From: Bacillota bacterium
GTDB taxonomy: Bacteria; Bacillota; Desulfotomaculia; Desulfotomaculales; VENG01
Reading direction: 5' to 3'
DNA: 64,000 bases
NCBI GenBank assembly: GCA_009711705.1
Contig: VENG01000028.1
Coordinates: forward strand, 1 to 64,000
Part shown: positions 35,569-45,144 of the stretch, piece after piece
Layout: each line of letters starts with the position of its first letter
How positions within the stretch are numbered: position 1 is the first letter of the stretch
Made by a program: the position numbers and the translations under genes
The notes under the pieces: generated by a model
Databases searched by the model: none
Seen by the model: the letters and a program-made list of their open reading frames with translations, nothing else
What the model was told of the DNA's origin: nothing

Positions 35569-36347
35569 CAGAATCCTAATATCTTGCGGAGCTTTTTGGC
35601 TTGGGCCCGGCTAACCGGCACCTCGCTGTGATTCTTATCTTCTACCACCAAATTGTAAGTTCCGTTAAAGAAAGGAACAATCTCCTTTACTTTATGCAAG
35701 TTAACTAAGTAACAGCGATGCGTTCGGAAAAACATGGTGGAATCAAGCCGCGCTTCCAGATCCTTTAGCGTAAACCGTGTAAGCAGTTTGTCCTCAAAAG
35801 TTTTTACATATATATAATCCTGTTCGGTAAAGGCATAAAATATATCTGATTCAGATACAAGAACTGTTTTACCCAATTTTTCTGCAGGCAGGCGATCAAT
35901 TTTAATCTGATTGGGATCAGTTTTGTTTTTAGTATTACCGTTTTTGCTTGTCTCCGAAACATCCAAACCGGCCACTGTTTCCTGATATGATTTAACTACC
36001 TTATCAACAGCCTTTTTAAGCCTACCGGGCTCTACCGGTTTTAGCACATAATCCACAGCGTTAACCTCAAAGGCCTGTACCGCGTATTCATCAAAGGCGG
36101 TGACAAAAATAATGCTGGGCTGGTTTTGCATCTCTTGTATGGTAGCGCCTAACTCCAGGCCGCTTATACCCGGCATAGATATATCCAGAAACAAAACGTG
36201 GTAATCCAGAGCCTTTATTAAAGCCAACGCCTCCTGAGCATTGGTAGCCTCTCCAACTATCTCCACGTTGTCAAAACCATCCAGAGCATAACGCAGCTCC
36301 TGCCGGGCCGGGTATTCATCGTCCACTATCAGCGCTTTGAGTTTCAC
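35568..36347 (-). CDS. LytTR-type response regulator
   Basis: 259 residues. Receiver domain 1-120 with acidic pocket VDDE and phospho-acceptor Asp55 in FLDISMPG; a linker rich in Asn, Lys and Thr; LytTR DNA-binding domain about 155-259 (FYAFTEQDYIYVKTFEDKLL, MFFRTHRCYLVNLHKVKEIV). GTG 36347 follows AAGGAGGGG by nine bases and overlaps the kinase gene by 32. It is paired with the LytS-like kinase; the next locus upstream is not read through, but acs lies just beyond the kinase, which hints at acetate or overflow metabolism (inference). Confidence 0.93.
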   Translation of the reverse strand: MKLKALIVDDEYPARQELRYALDGFDNVEIVGEATNAQEALALIKALDYHVLFLDISMPGISGLELGATIQEMQNQPSIIFVTAFDEYAVQAFEVNAVDYVLKPVEPGRLKKAVDKVVKSYQETVAGLDVSETSKNGNTKNKTDPNQIKIDRLPAEKLGKTVLVSESDIFYAFTEQDYIYVKTFEDKLLTRFTLKDLEARLDSTMFFRTHRCYLVNLHKVKEIVPFFNGTYNLVVEDKNHSEVPVSRAQAKKLRKILGF

Positions 36348-37653
36348 GTTCCTTCCCCTCCTTCTCGGCAGTTCCATGCAATAGTGGTACTCTTACATAT
36401 ATTGAAGTGCCTTCACCAGGCACGCTCACAATACGCAAGCCGTAGTCCTCACCGAAAAGGACTTTGAGCCTTTCATGCACATTACTGAGTCCTACCCCGT
36501 TACCTGAACCATAGCCTGGCCGAAGCACATCATTTACCCTGTCATCTTCAATGCCCACGCCGTCATCTCGAATAATAATCACCATTTCACTGTCAATCTT
36601 GCGGGCTGTCACCTGAACAGTGCCCTGTTCAGGCTTAGGCAAGATACCGTGCTTGATGGCATTTTCTACCAGTGGCTGAATAGTAAGCACCGGCACCTGG
36701 TATTCCAGAAGTTCTTCATTTATGTCACGCACCACCCGCAGCTTTTCCCGGAAACGGGCCCTTTCCAGTACCAGGTAAGTATTTAAGTATTCTATTTCTT
36801 CCCGTAAGCTATTAAAATGTCCGTGTCGCTTTAACGCATGCCGGAAAAAGGAAGCCAGCCGAATCAATAGCCGGCGTGCCGTTTCGGGATTAGTGCGACT
36901 AAACATAATAATAGTATTTAAAGTGTTAAAGAGGAAGTGTGGGTTTATCTGGGCGTGTAAGGCATCCAGTTCCGCCTTGGTAACCAGCTGTACCTGCCGG
37001 TCCAGCTCCGCTAATTCCATCTGCATACCCAAAAGCTGCGACACACCTACTGCAAGCTTAACCACCGTGGGAGGAACTTCTCCCCGCTCCACGCGGTAAA
37101 GCTTGATAGTACCTACAACTTCACCTTTACATTGCAGGGGTACAACCACCGCCGACTCCAGGGGACATCCTTTCATAGGGCAATTTAATTCACGGCTATC
37201 AAGCACAATTTTAATTTCACCGGTTACTAAAACATCCCTTGTAGCCTTGGTAATAATTGGTCCCCCTGGCTTGTGATGGTCAGCGCCGGTTCCTATATAG
37301 GCCAAAACCGTTTCGTGGTCAGTTACCGCTACCGATGCCACGTCGGCAATTTTTTGAATAATCTCAGCTGTTTTCCTGGCTGTTTCCTCGTTTAACCCAC
37401 GCCGCATATAGGGCAACGTTTGACTGGCAATCTGTAAAGTAGGATCCATATGATCCTGTTCAATATCAAAGTTAACCTGCCTTGAACGCCGCAAATAAAC
37501 GATAGAAAGCCCGGTGCTCACTGCACTAGAGGCAAGCAGTAAGCCTGTGGCTCCCCATATACCAGGTTTGACCACAAACATAATAATCAGAGCAATTCCA
37601 TGCAGGAAAAGCCATCTTATAATTATGGCAAGTAATTGCTGGTTATTTATCAT
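36316..37653 (-). CDS. LytS/YehU-like sensor histidine kinase
   Basis: 445 residues. Two membrane spans near the N-terminus (IIRWLFLHGIALIIMFVV; GATGLLLASSAVSTGLSIVY), a GAF-like sensor domain at about 75-205 that includes LNCPMKGCPLESAVVVP with two cysteines, then a His_kinase domain with INPHFLFNTLNTIIMFS carrying the phospho-acceptor histidine, and an ATPase domain with QPLVENAIKHGI and DDGVGI. It overlaps its response regulator gene. The 308 bases before acs hold no gene. Confidence 0.93.
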   Translation of the reverse strand: MINNQQLLAIIIRWLFLHGIALIIMFVVKPGIWGATGLLLASSAVSTGLSIVYLRRSRQVNFDIEQDHMDPTLQIASQTLPYMRRGLNEETARKTAEIIQKIADVASVAVTDHETVLAYIGTGADHHKPGGPIITKATRDVLVTGEIKIVLDSRELNCPMKGCPLESAVVVPLQCKGEVVGTIKLYRVERGEVPPTVVKLAVGVSQLLGMQMELAELDRQVQLVTKAELDALHAQINPHFLFNTLNTIIMFSRTNPETARRLLIRLASFFRHALKRHGHFNSLREEIEYLNTYLVLERARFREKLRVVRDINEELLEYQVPVLTIQPLVENAIKHGILPKPEQGTVQVTARKIDSEMVIIIRDDGVGIEDDRVNDVLRPGYGSGNGVGLSNVHERLKVLFGEDYGLRIVSVPGEGTSIYVRVPLLHGTAEKEGKERETQSADSGR

Positions 37654-37892
37654 GATAGGCCTCTAAAATGTAAATTTTAAGAATATTTAGTTAATAGTCA
37701 CTTCGTATAAACCGCCCCATGAAACCTTAGACAGTACTGTGGTATACATTCGACGATAAAAAGCATATTCCTGCAGTTAGTCAATAATTCATAGAACTTA
37801 AAAAAAGTGCGCTAAATCAGTTTGGGGACAGGGACCTTTTTAAAAAAGCATAAAAGGAGCCAGTCCCCTTTGGGGTATACACTTTCCTAAAC
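37654..37892. other. intergenic region upstream of the LytS-like kinase
   Basis: No gene seen. It must contain the kinase promoter, though none is convincing. GGGGACAGGGACC at about 37820 and GCCAGTCCCCTTTGGGG near 37860-37876 form a loose REP-like inverted pair. Confidence 0.4.
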
Positions 37893-37931
37893 CAAAAATA
37901 GATAGACTGCTTAGCAGTCTATCTATTTTTG
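37893..37931. terminator. terminator downstream of acs
   Basis: Eighteen-base perfect arms (CAAAAATAGATAGACTGC and its complement) with a TTA loop; the stem ends in a T5 run on either strand. Confidence 0.92.
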
Positions 37932-37961
37932 ATCAAATTAATTTGTTTAAGATCATATTAT

Positions 37962-39986
37962 TTAACTTCCCTGCACCCGCTTACGGATTTCCTCCACAAT
38001 TTCCGGGTTGGACAGGGTGGTTACGTCTCCAACATCCCCTTTGTTAGAAATGGATGCCAGAATCCGCCGCATTATCTTTCCGGAACGGGTCTTGGGCATA
38101 TCACTCACAATGTAAACCTGATTCGGCCGGGCAATCTTACCGACAACCGTAGAAACGCACCCGGATATTTTTTTGGCAAGTTCTTCAGTGGCTTCATAGC
38201 CGGGCTTCAAGGAAACATACAGATCGGGAACAACACCCTTGATCTCATCCTTCTTGGCAATAACAGCTGCCTCTGCCACTTCTGTAGCGGTAAGAGCGGC
38301 TGACTCAATTTCCTTGGTACCCAGGCGATGGCCGGCCACGTTAATTACGTCATCCACGCGGCCCAGAATCCGTACGTACCCATCAGCGGCCATCACAGCA
38401 GCATCACCGGCCATGTACGGCCAATCCCGCCAGTCCTTACTGTTTTTATCCGTGCAGTACTTACCATAGTAAGTGTCTACAAACCGCTGGCGATCCTTCC
38501 AAATAGTCTGCATCAAGCCCGGCCACGGGTTCCTGATACAGATGTTTCCTGCTTTACCTGCACCCGCCGGAATTTCGTTCCCCTGGTCATCGAAGATTAC
38601 CGGGTGAATTCCAGGCACGCCGGGCCCTGCACTTCCTGGCTTCATGGGATCGATGCCCGGCACAGTACTGCACAGGAATCCTCCATTTTCAGTTTGCCAC
38701 CAGGTGTCAACAATAGCCACATCGCGCTTGCCCACTTCATTGTAATACCATCTCCACACTTCAGGCTCAATGGGCTCACCCACAGTGGTCATATGCTTAA
38801 ACTTGAAATTGTACTTTGCAGGCTCATCCGGCCCGGCCTTCCTAAGACCACGAATAGCGGTTGGCGACGTATGGAAGATACTCACATCCAACTCCTGGGC
38901 AATCCTCCACGTTCTCCCTGCATCCGGATAAGTGGGGACTCCTTCATAAATGACCGTGCTGGCACCCAGGGCCAACGGGCCGTAAACAATAAAGGAGTGA
39001 CCGGTGATCCAGCCGATGTCAGCCATACACCAGTACACATCATTGGGTTGAATATCCTGTATATACTTAGACATCCAGGTAACGTAAGAAAGATATCCTC
39101 CAATGCTGTGCTGTACACCCTTAGGCCTTCCGGTGGAGCCGCTGGTGTACATGAGGAACAATACCCCTTCGGCAGGCATAGGTACCGGGTCAACCTTTGC
39201 TCCGGCTTGCATGAGATCGTTGATAAAATAATCTCTCCCGTCTACCATTTCGGACGACGAAGAATTCTTACCGGGGTAGCGCTGCCAAACAAGAACCTTA
39301 TCAACCTCCTGGCCTTCCTTCTTGGCCACTTCACAAGCCTCATCGGCATTGGCCTTATGGTCTAACAGCTTACCACTACGGTAATAAGAATCCATGGTAA
39401 TCAGAACACGGCTCTCGGAGTCCCAAATCCTCTCACCACATGCCCTGCCGCTAAAACCGGCAAACACCTGGGAGTGAATAATTCCCAGCCGGGCACAGGC
39501 CAGCATGGTGATGGGAAGTTCGGGTGTCATAGGCAGGTGCAGTGTGACCCTATCTCCGGTTTTAAGACCACAAAAGTCTTTCAGTACCGCTGCAGTTTCA
39601 TTAACCTTATTATAAAGCTCCTGATAGGTCATGTGCACAACAGGCTCATTTTCGTTCTCAGAAACAAAATGAATGGCCGTCTTGTTTCTATTACTTTTTA
39701 AGTGTCTGTCTACACAATTGTAGCTGGCGTTAATTTTTCCACCTACAAACCACTTCCAACAAGGGGCATCGCTGGTATCCAGCGTTGTATGCCAATATTG
39801 GTCCCAATCCAACAAATCGGCCATTTCTTTAAAACATTCGGGGTAATTATCAAGGCTGAACCTCTCAAATACGTCACGATTCGTACAATTTGCCTGACCG
39901 ACAAAATGTACCGGGGGATATACATACTGCTCTTCCTGCCAGGTTACATCATAATGCGCTCCGCCAGCTTTTTCCTGTTCGGACAT
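37962..39986 (-). CDS. acs: acetyl-CoA synthetase (AMP-forming)
   Basis: 674 residues, full length. Adenylate-forming signatures: YTSGSTGRPKGVQHS, WWQTENGGF, GRVDDVINVAGHRLGTKEIE and MPKTRSGKIMRRIL, the last holding the lysine that is acetylated in regulated Acs enzymes. It converts acetate, ATP and CoA to acetyl-CoA. A Shine-Dalgarno sequence AGGAGG precedes ATG 39986. A terminator lies downstream. The gap 39987-40197 upstream carries no gene and no clear promoter. Confidence 0.96.
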   Translation of the reverse strand: MSEQEKAGGAHYDVTWQEEQYVYPPVHFVGQANCTNRDVFERFSLDNYPECFKEMADLLDWDQYWHTTLDTSDAPCWKWFVGGKINASYNCVDRHLKSNRNKTAIHFVSENENEPVVHMTYQELYNKVNETAAVLKDFCGLKTGDRVTLHLPMTPELPITMLACARLGIIHSQVFAGFSGRACGERIWDSESRVLITMDSYYRSGKLLDHKANADEACEVAKKEGQEVDKVLVWQRYPGKNSSSSEMVDGRDYFINDLMQAGAKVDPVPMPAEGVLFLMYTSGSTGRPKGVQHSIGGYLSYVTWMSKYIQDIQPNDVYWCMADIGWITGHSFIVYGPLALGASTVIYEGVPTYPDAGRTWRIAQELDVSIFHTSPTAIRGLRKAGPDEPAKYNFKFKHMTTVGEPIEPEVWRWYYNEVGKRDVAIVDTWWQTENGGFLCSTVPGIDPMKPGSAGPGVPGIHPVIFDDQGNEIPAGAGKAGNICIRNPWPGLMQTIWKDRQRFVDTYYGKYCTDKNSKDWRDWPYMAGDAAVMAADGYVRILGRVDDVINVAGHRLGTKEIESAALTATEVAEAAVIAKKDEIKGVVPDLYVSLKPGYEATEELAKKISGCVSTVVGKIARPNQVYIVSDMPKTRSGKIMRRILASISNKGDVGDVTTLSNPEIVEEIRKRVQGS

Positions 39987-40197
39987 TGAGCCAACCTCCT
40001 TTTAATAAACAATGTAATTTTAATTAATTACGCTATGATACCAATTTGGATTGCTGTATTATTATCATAAGGTATTATTGCGTAAAAATTAAGAATTTTC
40101 ACGCAAGTGGCAACATATACAGGGTTAACCCCTTGTGTTCACAGACGAATGGTCCTCTCATAACCAGCCACCGTTAAGGGGCCGAAAACGACCGATA

Positions 40198-40233
40198 AAA
40201 AAAATACAGTCTACCCTTTACCCATAGACTGTA
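40198..40233 (-). terminator. terminator of the macrodomain gene
   Basis: On the minus strand TACAGTCTA and TAGACTGTA pair around an eleven-base loop and are followed by eight T. It is 127 bases beyond the macrodomain stop codon, and between the two nothing else is seen. Confidence 0.8.
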
Positions 40234-40359
40234 CGAAAATGACTTTGCAAACAGTTTTTTTTAATTATTGAGCTCTTTAATCATTCTCCTAACAAGCCTA
40301 ACAGTCCAATCAAAGAAACATAAAACCTACGATCCGGCTGCAACTTCTATTCACCATTT

Positions 40360-40911
40360 TCAATTGAACGAGTCTGCTTCCTGTAGAGCATTTTCATACT
40401 GCTTCAGGTCACCCTGGCTGAAGAGAACAAATTGGACTACTTCAAAGCCCCCGTTTATCTTAATGAACTCCTTAACCGTGGACAAGGCAATGCGAGCTGC
40501 CCTTTCGATGGGGAAGCGGTAAGCACCCGTACTGATGGAAGGAAACGAAACAGATTTGATTCCTTTTTTTTGCGCTAATTTGAGGCTGTTTTGATAAGCA
40601 TTGTGCAGCATTTCTTCTTCATTATACGTTCCCCCGGACCATACCGGCCCCACAGTGTGAATAACATAATCCGCTTTCAAATTACCACCGGTAGTAATTA
40701 CCGCCTCTCCCGTGGGACACTTCCCCTGCCCGGCCCTTATTTCCTTGCATTCCTCCAGTATCTGCGGGCCACCGGCACGGTGAATGGCACCATCCACTCC
40801 TCCTCCGCCCAGCAACCCCGAATTGGCGGCATTAACAATGGCTGCAGTTTCCTGTTGTGTGATATCCCCTTGAACCAATCTCAAAATAGTTTTATTAAAC
40901 TTTACTTCCAC
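40360..40911 (-). CDS. macrodomain protein (O-acetyl-ADP-ribose deacetylase type)
   Basis: 183 residues, a stand-alone macrodomain. ADP-ribose-binding motifs [28 protein letters not shown] and [10 protein letters not shown] are typical of the YmdB/MacroD group, which removes O-acetyl or mono-ADP-ribose. GTG 40911 is preceded by GGAGGTG eight bases away; the ORF extends upstream without a ribosome site. It is monocistronic, so no partner ADP-ribosyltransferase is apparent. Confidence 0.92.
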   Translation of the reverse strand: MEVKFNKTILRLVQGDITQQETAAIVNAANSGLLGGGGVDGAIHRAGGPQILEECKEIRAGQGKCPTGEAVITTGGNLKADYVIHTVGPVWSGGTYNEEEMLHNAYQNSLKLAQKKGIKSVSFPSISTGAYRFPIERAARIALSTVKEFIKINGGFEVVQFVLFSQGDLKQYENALQEADSFN

Positions 40912-41078
40912 TTTATAACACCTCCGTTTGGTCATAATCCTTCTAGTTAAGCCATCCCTTTCCTTCAAAAATAGTATATCTGTCCTATACTCTTTAACTC
41001 TTTAATGATTTCGATATGTTCTCCCTTTTTGTATGGGGTACGCTTTCTCCGGTCAAAATAAGGCCGGAGGTGGATTTC

Positions 41079-42248
41079 ATGAAAATATTAAGAGTTGGCA
41101 TCATCGGTACGGGGATGGCGCTGGAAAAACTTCATTACCCTGCTTACCAGGAGCTCAACGACAAGTACGAGCTGGTAGCTGTGTGTGATGAAGACATTAA
41201 TAAGGCCAACATGTGGGCGCAAAAACTGGGGATATCGCCGAAAAATGTCTATACTGATTTCCGACAGATGATCCACAGGCCGGATATTGATCTGGTGGAT
41301 ATTATGGTACCTATTTCTCAAAACTTCATCGTTGCCGAGGCTGCAGCTGCAGCGGGCAAACCCGTGATTTGCGAAAAGCCTCTGGCACCTACACCGGAAC
41401 AGGCCCGACACCATGCTCAGCTTCCCCACAGGTTCGGAGTTCCCATCATGATTGCCGAAAACTACCGTTATAACGAGGAAATCAATATTATTAGTGACAT
41501 GGTTGTCACCGGATATGTAGGGCGACCTGTTTACTTTGTCCAAAACCGGGTGGTATTTTTCCCGGGCGATATGTACCAGGACAAATTCCCGGCTTTGGAA
41601 TGGAGGCAGCGGGCGGACTTCCCCGGCGGGTCCCTGCTTGATACCGCCCTGCACGACGTGGCCGCACTAAGGCACATCTTCGGCGCCATTGACCGCCTGC
41701 AAGCCTTTGGTGTACCCCAGGACGATCCATTCTCTCCTTACGCTGCGGTAAATACAAATATGCTGTTTAAAAACGGGATTACCGGTAACTTTTCGTTCTA
41801 TTGCGCCGGCAAAGAAATGCAGCGCCCACTGATCGGACTGAGGATATTCTGCACTGGTGGTGAAATTTTCCTGGAAGAAAGAGACTGTGGAACTATCAAC
41901 GTGGCTCATAATAACGGCCGTACCGAGCAAATCAGTTACCGCCCGCAGCGAGGATTTTATAACGAACTTCTAAATTTCTATAATGCGGCCATAGGTAAAG
42001 AAGCAATCGCTGTTACCCCGGAAATGGAATACGGAGACGCAAAGACAATATTCGACATACTGCATTCAGTTCGGACAGGACAAGTGGTAGAAGTAGACCG
42101 TACTGAGCATTACACACCGGGTCACGAACAGCCACAGGTGTATCACATGCCGCACGGGCACATGGACCATATCCATCACCACCACCGCCCTAACCCCCAC
42201 TATGGAGGCCATCACTGCGGACACCATGGACAACACCCACAGCACTGA
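41079..42248 (+). CDS. Gfo/Idh/MocA family oxidoreductase with histidine-rich tail
   Basis: 389 residues. The N-terminal Rossmann domain begins RVGIIGTGMALEKLH and the family EKP motif is CEKPLAP (lysine of the active site). The C-terminal domain runs to about residue 345. The last 40 or so residues form a tail with runs such as MPHGHMDHIHHHH and GGHHCGHHGQHPQH, carrying about 17 histidines and one cysteine, which looks like a metal (nickel, zinc or copper) store and is not part of the family. ATG 41079 has GGAGG eight bases upstream. Sugar or inositol substrate unknown; the gene is alone. Confidence 0.88.
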   Translation: MKILRVGIIGTGMALEKLHYPAYQELNDKYELVAVCDEDINKANMWAQKLGISPKNVYTDFRQMIHRPDIDLVDIMVPISQNFIVAEAAAAAGKPVICEKPLAPTPEQARHHAQLPHRFGVPIMIAENYRYNEEINIISDMVVTGYVGRPVYFVQNRVVFFPGDMYQDKFPALEWRQRADFPGGSLLDTALHDVAALRHIFGAIDRLQAFGVPQDDPFSPYAAVNTNMLFKNGITGNFSFYCAGKEMQRPLIGLRIFCTGGEIFLEERDCGTINVAHNNGRTEQISYRPQRGFYNELLNFYNAAIGKEAIAVTPEMEYGDAKTIFDILHSVRTGQVVEVDRTEHYTPGHEQPQVYHMPHGHMDHIHHHHRPNPHYGGHHCGHHGQHPQH

Positions 42249-42254
42249 TTAAAG

Positions 42255-42281
42255 AAGCGGCATCCGCAAAGGATGCCGCTT
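42255..42281. terminator. terminator between convergent genes
   Basis: AAGCGGCATCC and GGATGCCGCTT pair with a five-base loop, followed by TTT on the plus strand. Confidence 0.9.
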
Positions 42282-42284
42282 TTA

Positions 42285-43052
42285 TTACAGCCCGTAAACT
42301 TGTACCGCTTTATCCCGGGCCAGAGAAGCAATGATGCCGGGATCCACCCCGCGGGCAATCATGTAATCCACCGCGTCCAGCATTCCAATGGGGTTATTAT
42401 TGAACAGATTGCTATAATCGCTGTTCAAGATACCCCCGGCAAAGAATTGCAGGTTTTCCACCAGTTGCTCAGGGGTTAAATTTTGCTCCCTGATGGTTAG
42501 CCCCGGTACGGCTCCGTAGTCGTTTATCTGCCCTATAATGTCTGTGTGGGCGTGGTCAATAATGAGCCTGTCCCCGGCAATACCGGCCTTAGAAGCAATA
42601 TCCAACATAACATCCACAATGTACTCCCGGTGCTGCTTGGGGGTGTGCACTATCACAGGCAGTTCCTGCTCTTTCGCCACTTCCAGCTGGGCCCGGAACA
42701 CATCCTTCTCCAGTTGGGAGTCCTGGTTGATGCCAATCTCCCCCACAGCCACCACTTCTTCACCTGCTAAAAACTCCGGCAGGATTTTCACCACCCGGTG
42801 CCAGTTCGCGGGAATCCCCACCGGGTGAATACCCAGGGCGGAATACATATTTACGCCCGCTGATAACGCCAGCGGCCGGTAAAAGTCCCTCATCACTTTA
42901 AAATGGTCAAGATAACTTTCGGCGTGCTCAGCCATAAGCACTATAGCACAACTCACCGCCCGGGTCACCCCCTGCTTGGCCATAGCCCCCAGGGCATCAT
43001 AAGGCAGCATATGTCCATGCGTATGACCCTCCACCATATCTCTAAAACTCAC
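42285..43052 (-). CDS. TatD-like metal-dependent hydrolase
   Basis: 255 residues of the amidohydrolase-like TatD superfamily (COG1099 type). Metal ligands visible: EGHTHGH, GEIGIN, VIVHTPKQHR and IIDHAHTD. TatD enzymes are nucleases, but this sub-group in archaea and anaerobes is uncharacterised. The 5-prime region has GGGGGAC as a weak Shine-Dalgarno site. It is convergent with the Gfo/Idh/MocA gene. Confidence 0.88.
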   Translation of the reverse strand: MSFRDMVEGHTHGHMLPYDALGAMAKQGVTRAVSCAIVLMAEHAESYLDHFKVMRDFYRPLALSAGVNMYSALGIHPVGIPANWHRVVKILPEFLAGEEVVAVGEIGINQDSQLEKDVFRAQLEVAKEQELPVIVHTPKQHREYIVDVMLDIASKAGIAGDRLIIDHAHTDIIGQINDYGAVPGLTIREQNLTPEQLVENLQFFAGGILNSDYSNLFNNNPIGMLDAVDYMIARGVDPGIIASLARDKAVQVYGL

Positions 43053-43188
43053 TCCCAGTCCCCCTTTTATGAGTTAAAAACACTAAAAGACTTTTTTTAC
43101 GAAAATGTAGTTCTTCGTAAAAGTTTGTATAAGGGTCATATGGGTTTGATAGGAAAACATTTTGGGGTATTTCTTTGGGGTATTCTCT

Positions 43189-43490
43189 TAGACAGGATTA
43201 ACAGGATCTACAGGATTTTTAGCTTTGCATGTTTTCCTTCATATTTCTGTATATACAGTATTTATTAGCATTAATTTATCTTAGCGGTTTTGTTATAATT
43301 TAATAATTCACATTAACTCTTAGTTAACTCTTTTAAGCTTAACCTCATAACCAATTGGATATTTTAATCGCTATCTTTAAATCCCTTATCCTGCGAATCC
43401 TGTAATCCTGTCTAATGTATTTGCCTTTTCCTTTCTCTTTGTTTTTAATCTCTATCCCAAGAATCCCATCAAATCCCGTCGAAAATTGCC
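43189..43490 (+). repeat. dispersed intergenic repeat, family B copy
   Basis: TAGACAGGATTAACAGGATC at 43189, TTATCCTGCGAATCCTGTAA and CTATCCCAAGAATCCCATC near the end. It is the copy nearest to 10767-11065. A second fragment with AATCCTGTTGATCCTGTC lies at about 43585-43608. The 43053-43751 gap is otherwise empty. Confidence 0.8.
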
Positions 43491-43751
43491 CTTTCTTTTT
43501 TTTCATACGTTTCATAGTTAAATCACATATTAACAAGAAAGAAGAACTTTTTTAAAGCACAGCAGGGTTAAAACCGAGTTTTAAAAATCCTGTTGATCCT
43601 GTCAAAAAATGGACCCCCAAGAAATACATTCAAATCCCTCAAAAATATTAACCAAACTATAACATTATTTTAAGCAAACATCCAGGATGCAGCAGGAATA
43701 CAGCTTCGCATGGCGAAAATAACCGAAAACCTACAAAGGAAGTCTAATAAT

Positions 43752-45089
43752 ATGACTTATACCCATCTACAAGATTACTTTTACAAAATCTATATCGAAA
43801 CAAACAGGCTAGTTATTTACCGCGGCCTGCTGCAAGACCACATCATCGATAATGTCAGACGCTTACTGCTCTCCTGCAGCCAGGATAAACACCACTCTAT
43901 GGAAACGCAATCCTGTCTATACGATACTGTTTCCCTCCTTATGGAAGCAGCGGAGAAAGAAGGCTTTAAAGGTAACGCCTGGAAACACTACCTGCTATAT
44001 CAGGTTGCCACGTCTGAAAATATTTTAAGCCGTGCTGCTGAAAAAAACGGCTCGAATATTCTCGGTAGCAGCGTGCATAAAGCCGCTATTTTCGATATTC
44101 AAATTTTAAAAAGGTTTTCCCAGCTAAGTTTGCAAGCAATCAGTAAAGTTATGGGGCTTAAAGACATACCTTTGCCAGATCACTTTAATCCTATGAACTC
44201 GTCTAACGGCAATGCCGGTAAACACTTTTGGGAGCAGTTCAGCACTTTAAAACAGGGCTTTACGGATGACAGCCGCCCGGAGGAACTGGTCAACACCCTG
44301 GCACAATTTTACGAAGCGGTGGGCAGTGGCCGCATGGGGATACATACTGCATTTCGCTGGATAAAGGGCAAGGGCCTGTGCGGTGTAGAGTATCCTGACC
44401 CCGTAACCCTCAATGACCTCATTGGGTACAAGAAACAAAAAGAGACAGTTACCCAAAATACCGAGGCCTTCATCCGTGGGAAGACCGCCAATAACCTCCT
44501 CCTGTATGGTGAGAGGGGAACCGGTAAATCATCTACCATCAAGGCTCTGGCTAATGAATACTGTCACCGCGGCCTGCGCCTGGTGGAAGTCGCCAAACAC
44601 CAGCTACCTGAATTCCCGTCCATACTGAGGGACCTCAGGAACCGTGCCCAGTATTTTATTATTTTTATTGATGACTTATCTTTTGAAAGTTACGAAACTG
44701 AATTTAAATACATGAAGGCACTATTGGAAGGCGGGTTGGAGGTTAAGCCGGACAATGTACTTATTTACGCTACATCCAACCGCAGGCACCTGGTACAGGA
44801 AAACTGGAGCGACAGAGAAGGTCAGGACGGGGAAATCCACATACTGGATTCTGTGCAGGAAAAACTCTCTCTGGCCGATCGTTTTGGGATAACGGTTACC
44901 TATACAGCGCCCGGCCAGGATGAGTACTTGGAGATAGTGGCCGGCCTGGCCAAGAGCCACGGCGTAAGCCTTCCCGCAGACAAACTGCGAGAGATGGCAC
45001 TGCAGTGGGAAAGATGGCATAACACCCGTTCCGGCCGCACCGCCAGGCAGTTTATAAATCACCTGCTGGGGACAGAAGCAGAGTCATAG
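43752..45089 (+). CDS. DUF815 family AAA ATPase
   Basis: 445 residues. Residues 1-220 are a helical region of unknown role, and about 230-440 a AAA-type ATPase: Walker A LLYGERGTGKSSTIKAL, Walker B YFIIFIDDLSF, then a sensor-like IYATSNRRHLV and arginine-rich SGRTARQFINHLL. DUF815 proteins are small MoxR-like ATPases of unknown function. AAAGGA lies nine bases before ATG 43752; the upstream start is worse. It is alone, ending at a hairpin. Confidence 0.87.
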   Translation: MTYTHLQDYFYKIYIETNRLVIYRGLLQDHIIDNVRRLLLSCSQDKHHSMETQSCLYDTVSLLMEAAEKEGFKGNAWKHYLLYQVATSENILSRAAEKNGSNILGSSVHKAAIFDIQILKRFSQLSLQAISKVMGLKDIPLPDHFNPMNSSNGNAGKHFWEQFSTLKQGFTDDSRPEELVNTLAQFYEAVGSGRMGIHTAFRWIKGKGLCGVEYPDPVTLNDLIGYKKQKETVTQNTEAFIRGKTANNLLLYGERGTGKSSTIKALANEYCHRGLRLVEVAKHQLPEFPSILRDLRNRAQYFIIFIDDLSFESYETEFKYMKALLEGGLEVKPDNVLIYATSNRRHLVQENWSDREGQDGEIHILDSVQEKLSLADRFGITVTYTAPGQDEYLEIVAGLAKSHGVSLPADKLREMALQWERWHNTRSGRTARQFINHLLGTEAES

Positions 45090-45107
45090 CATTGAATCAG
45101 ATAAAAC

Positions 45108-45139
45108 CGGCCGCCTGCGTGGAAATCTACAGGCGGCCG
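45108..45139. terminator. hairpin between convergent DUF815 and YkvI-type genes
   Basis: CGGCCGCCTG and CAGGCGGCCG pair with a twelve-base loop, followed by CAATTTTAATC on the plus strand and TTTTATC on the minus strand. Confidence 0.75.
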
Positions 45140-45144
45140 CAATT

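Noticed and set aside
38328..39365. 345-codon plus-strand ORF
   Set aside because: Antisense shadow of acs.
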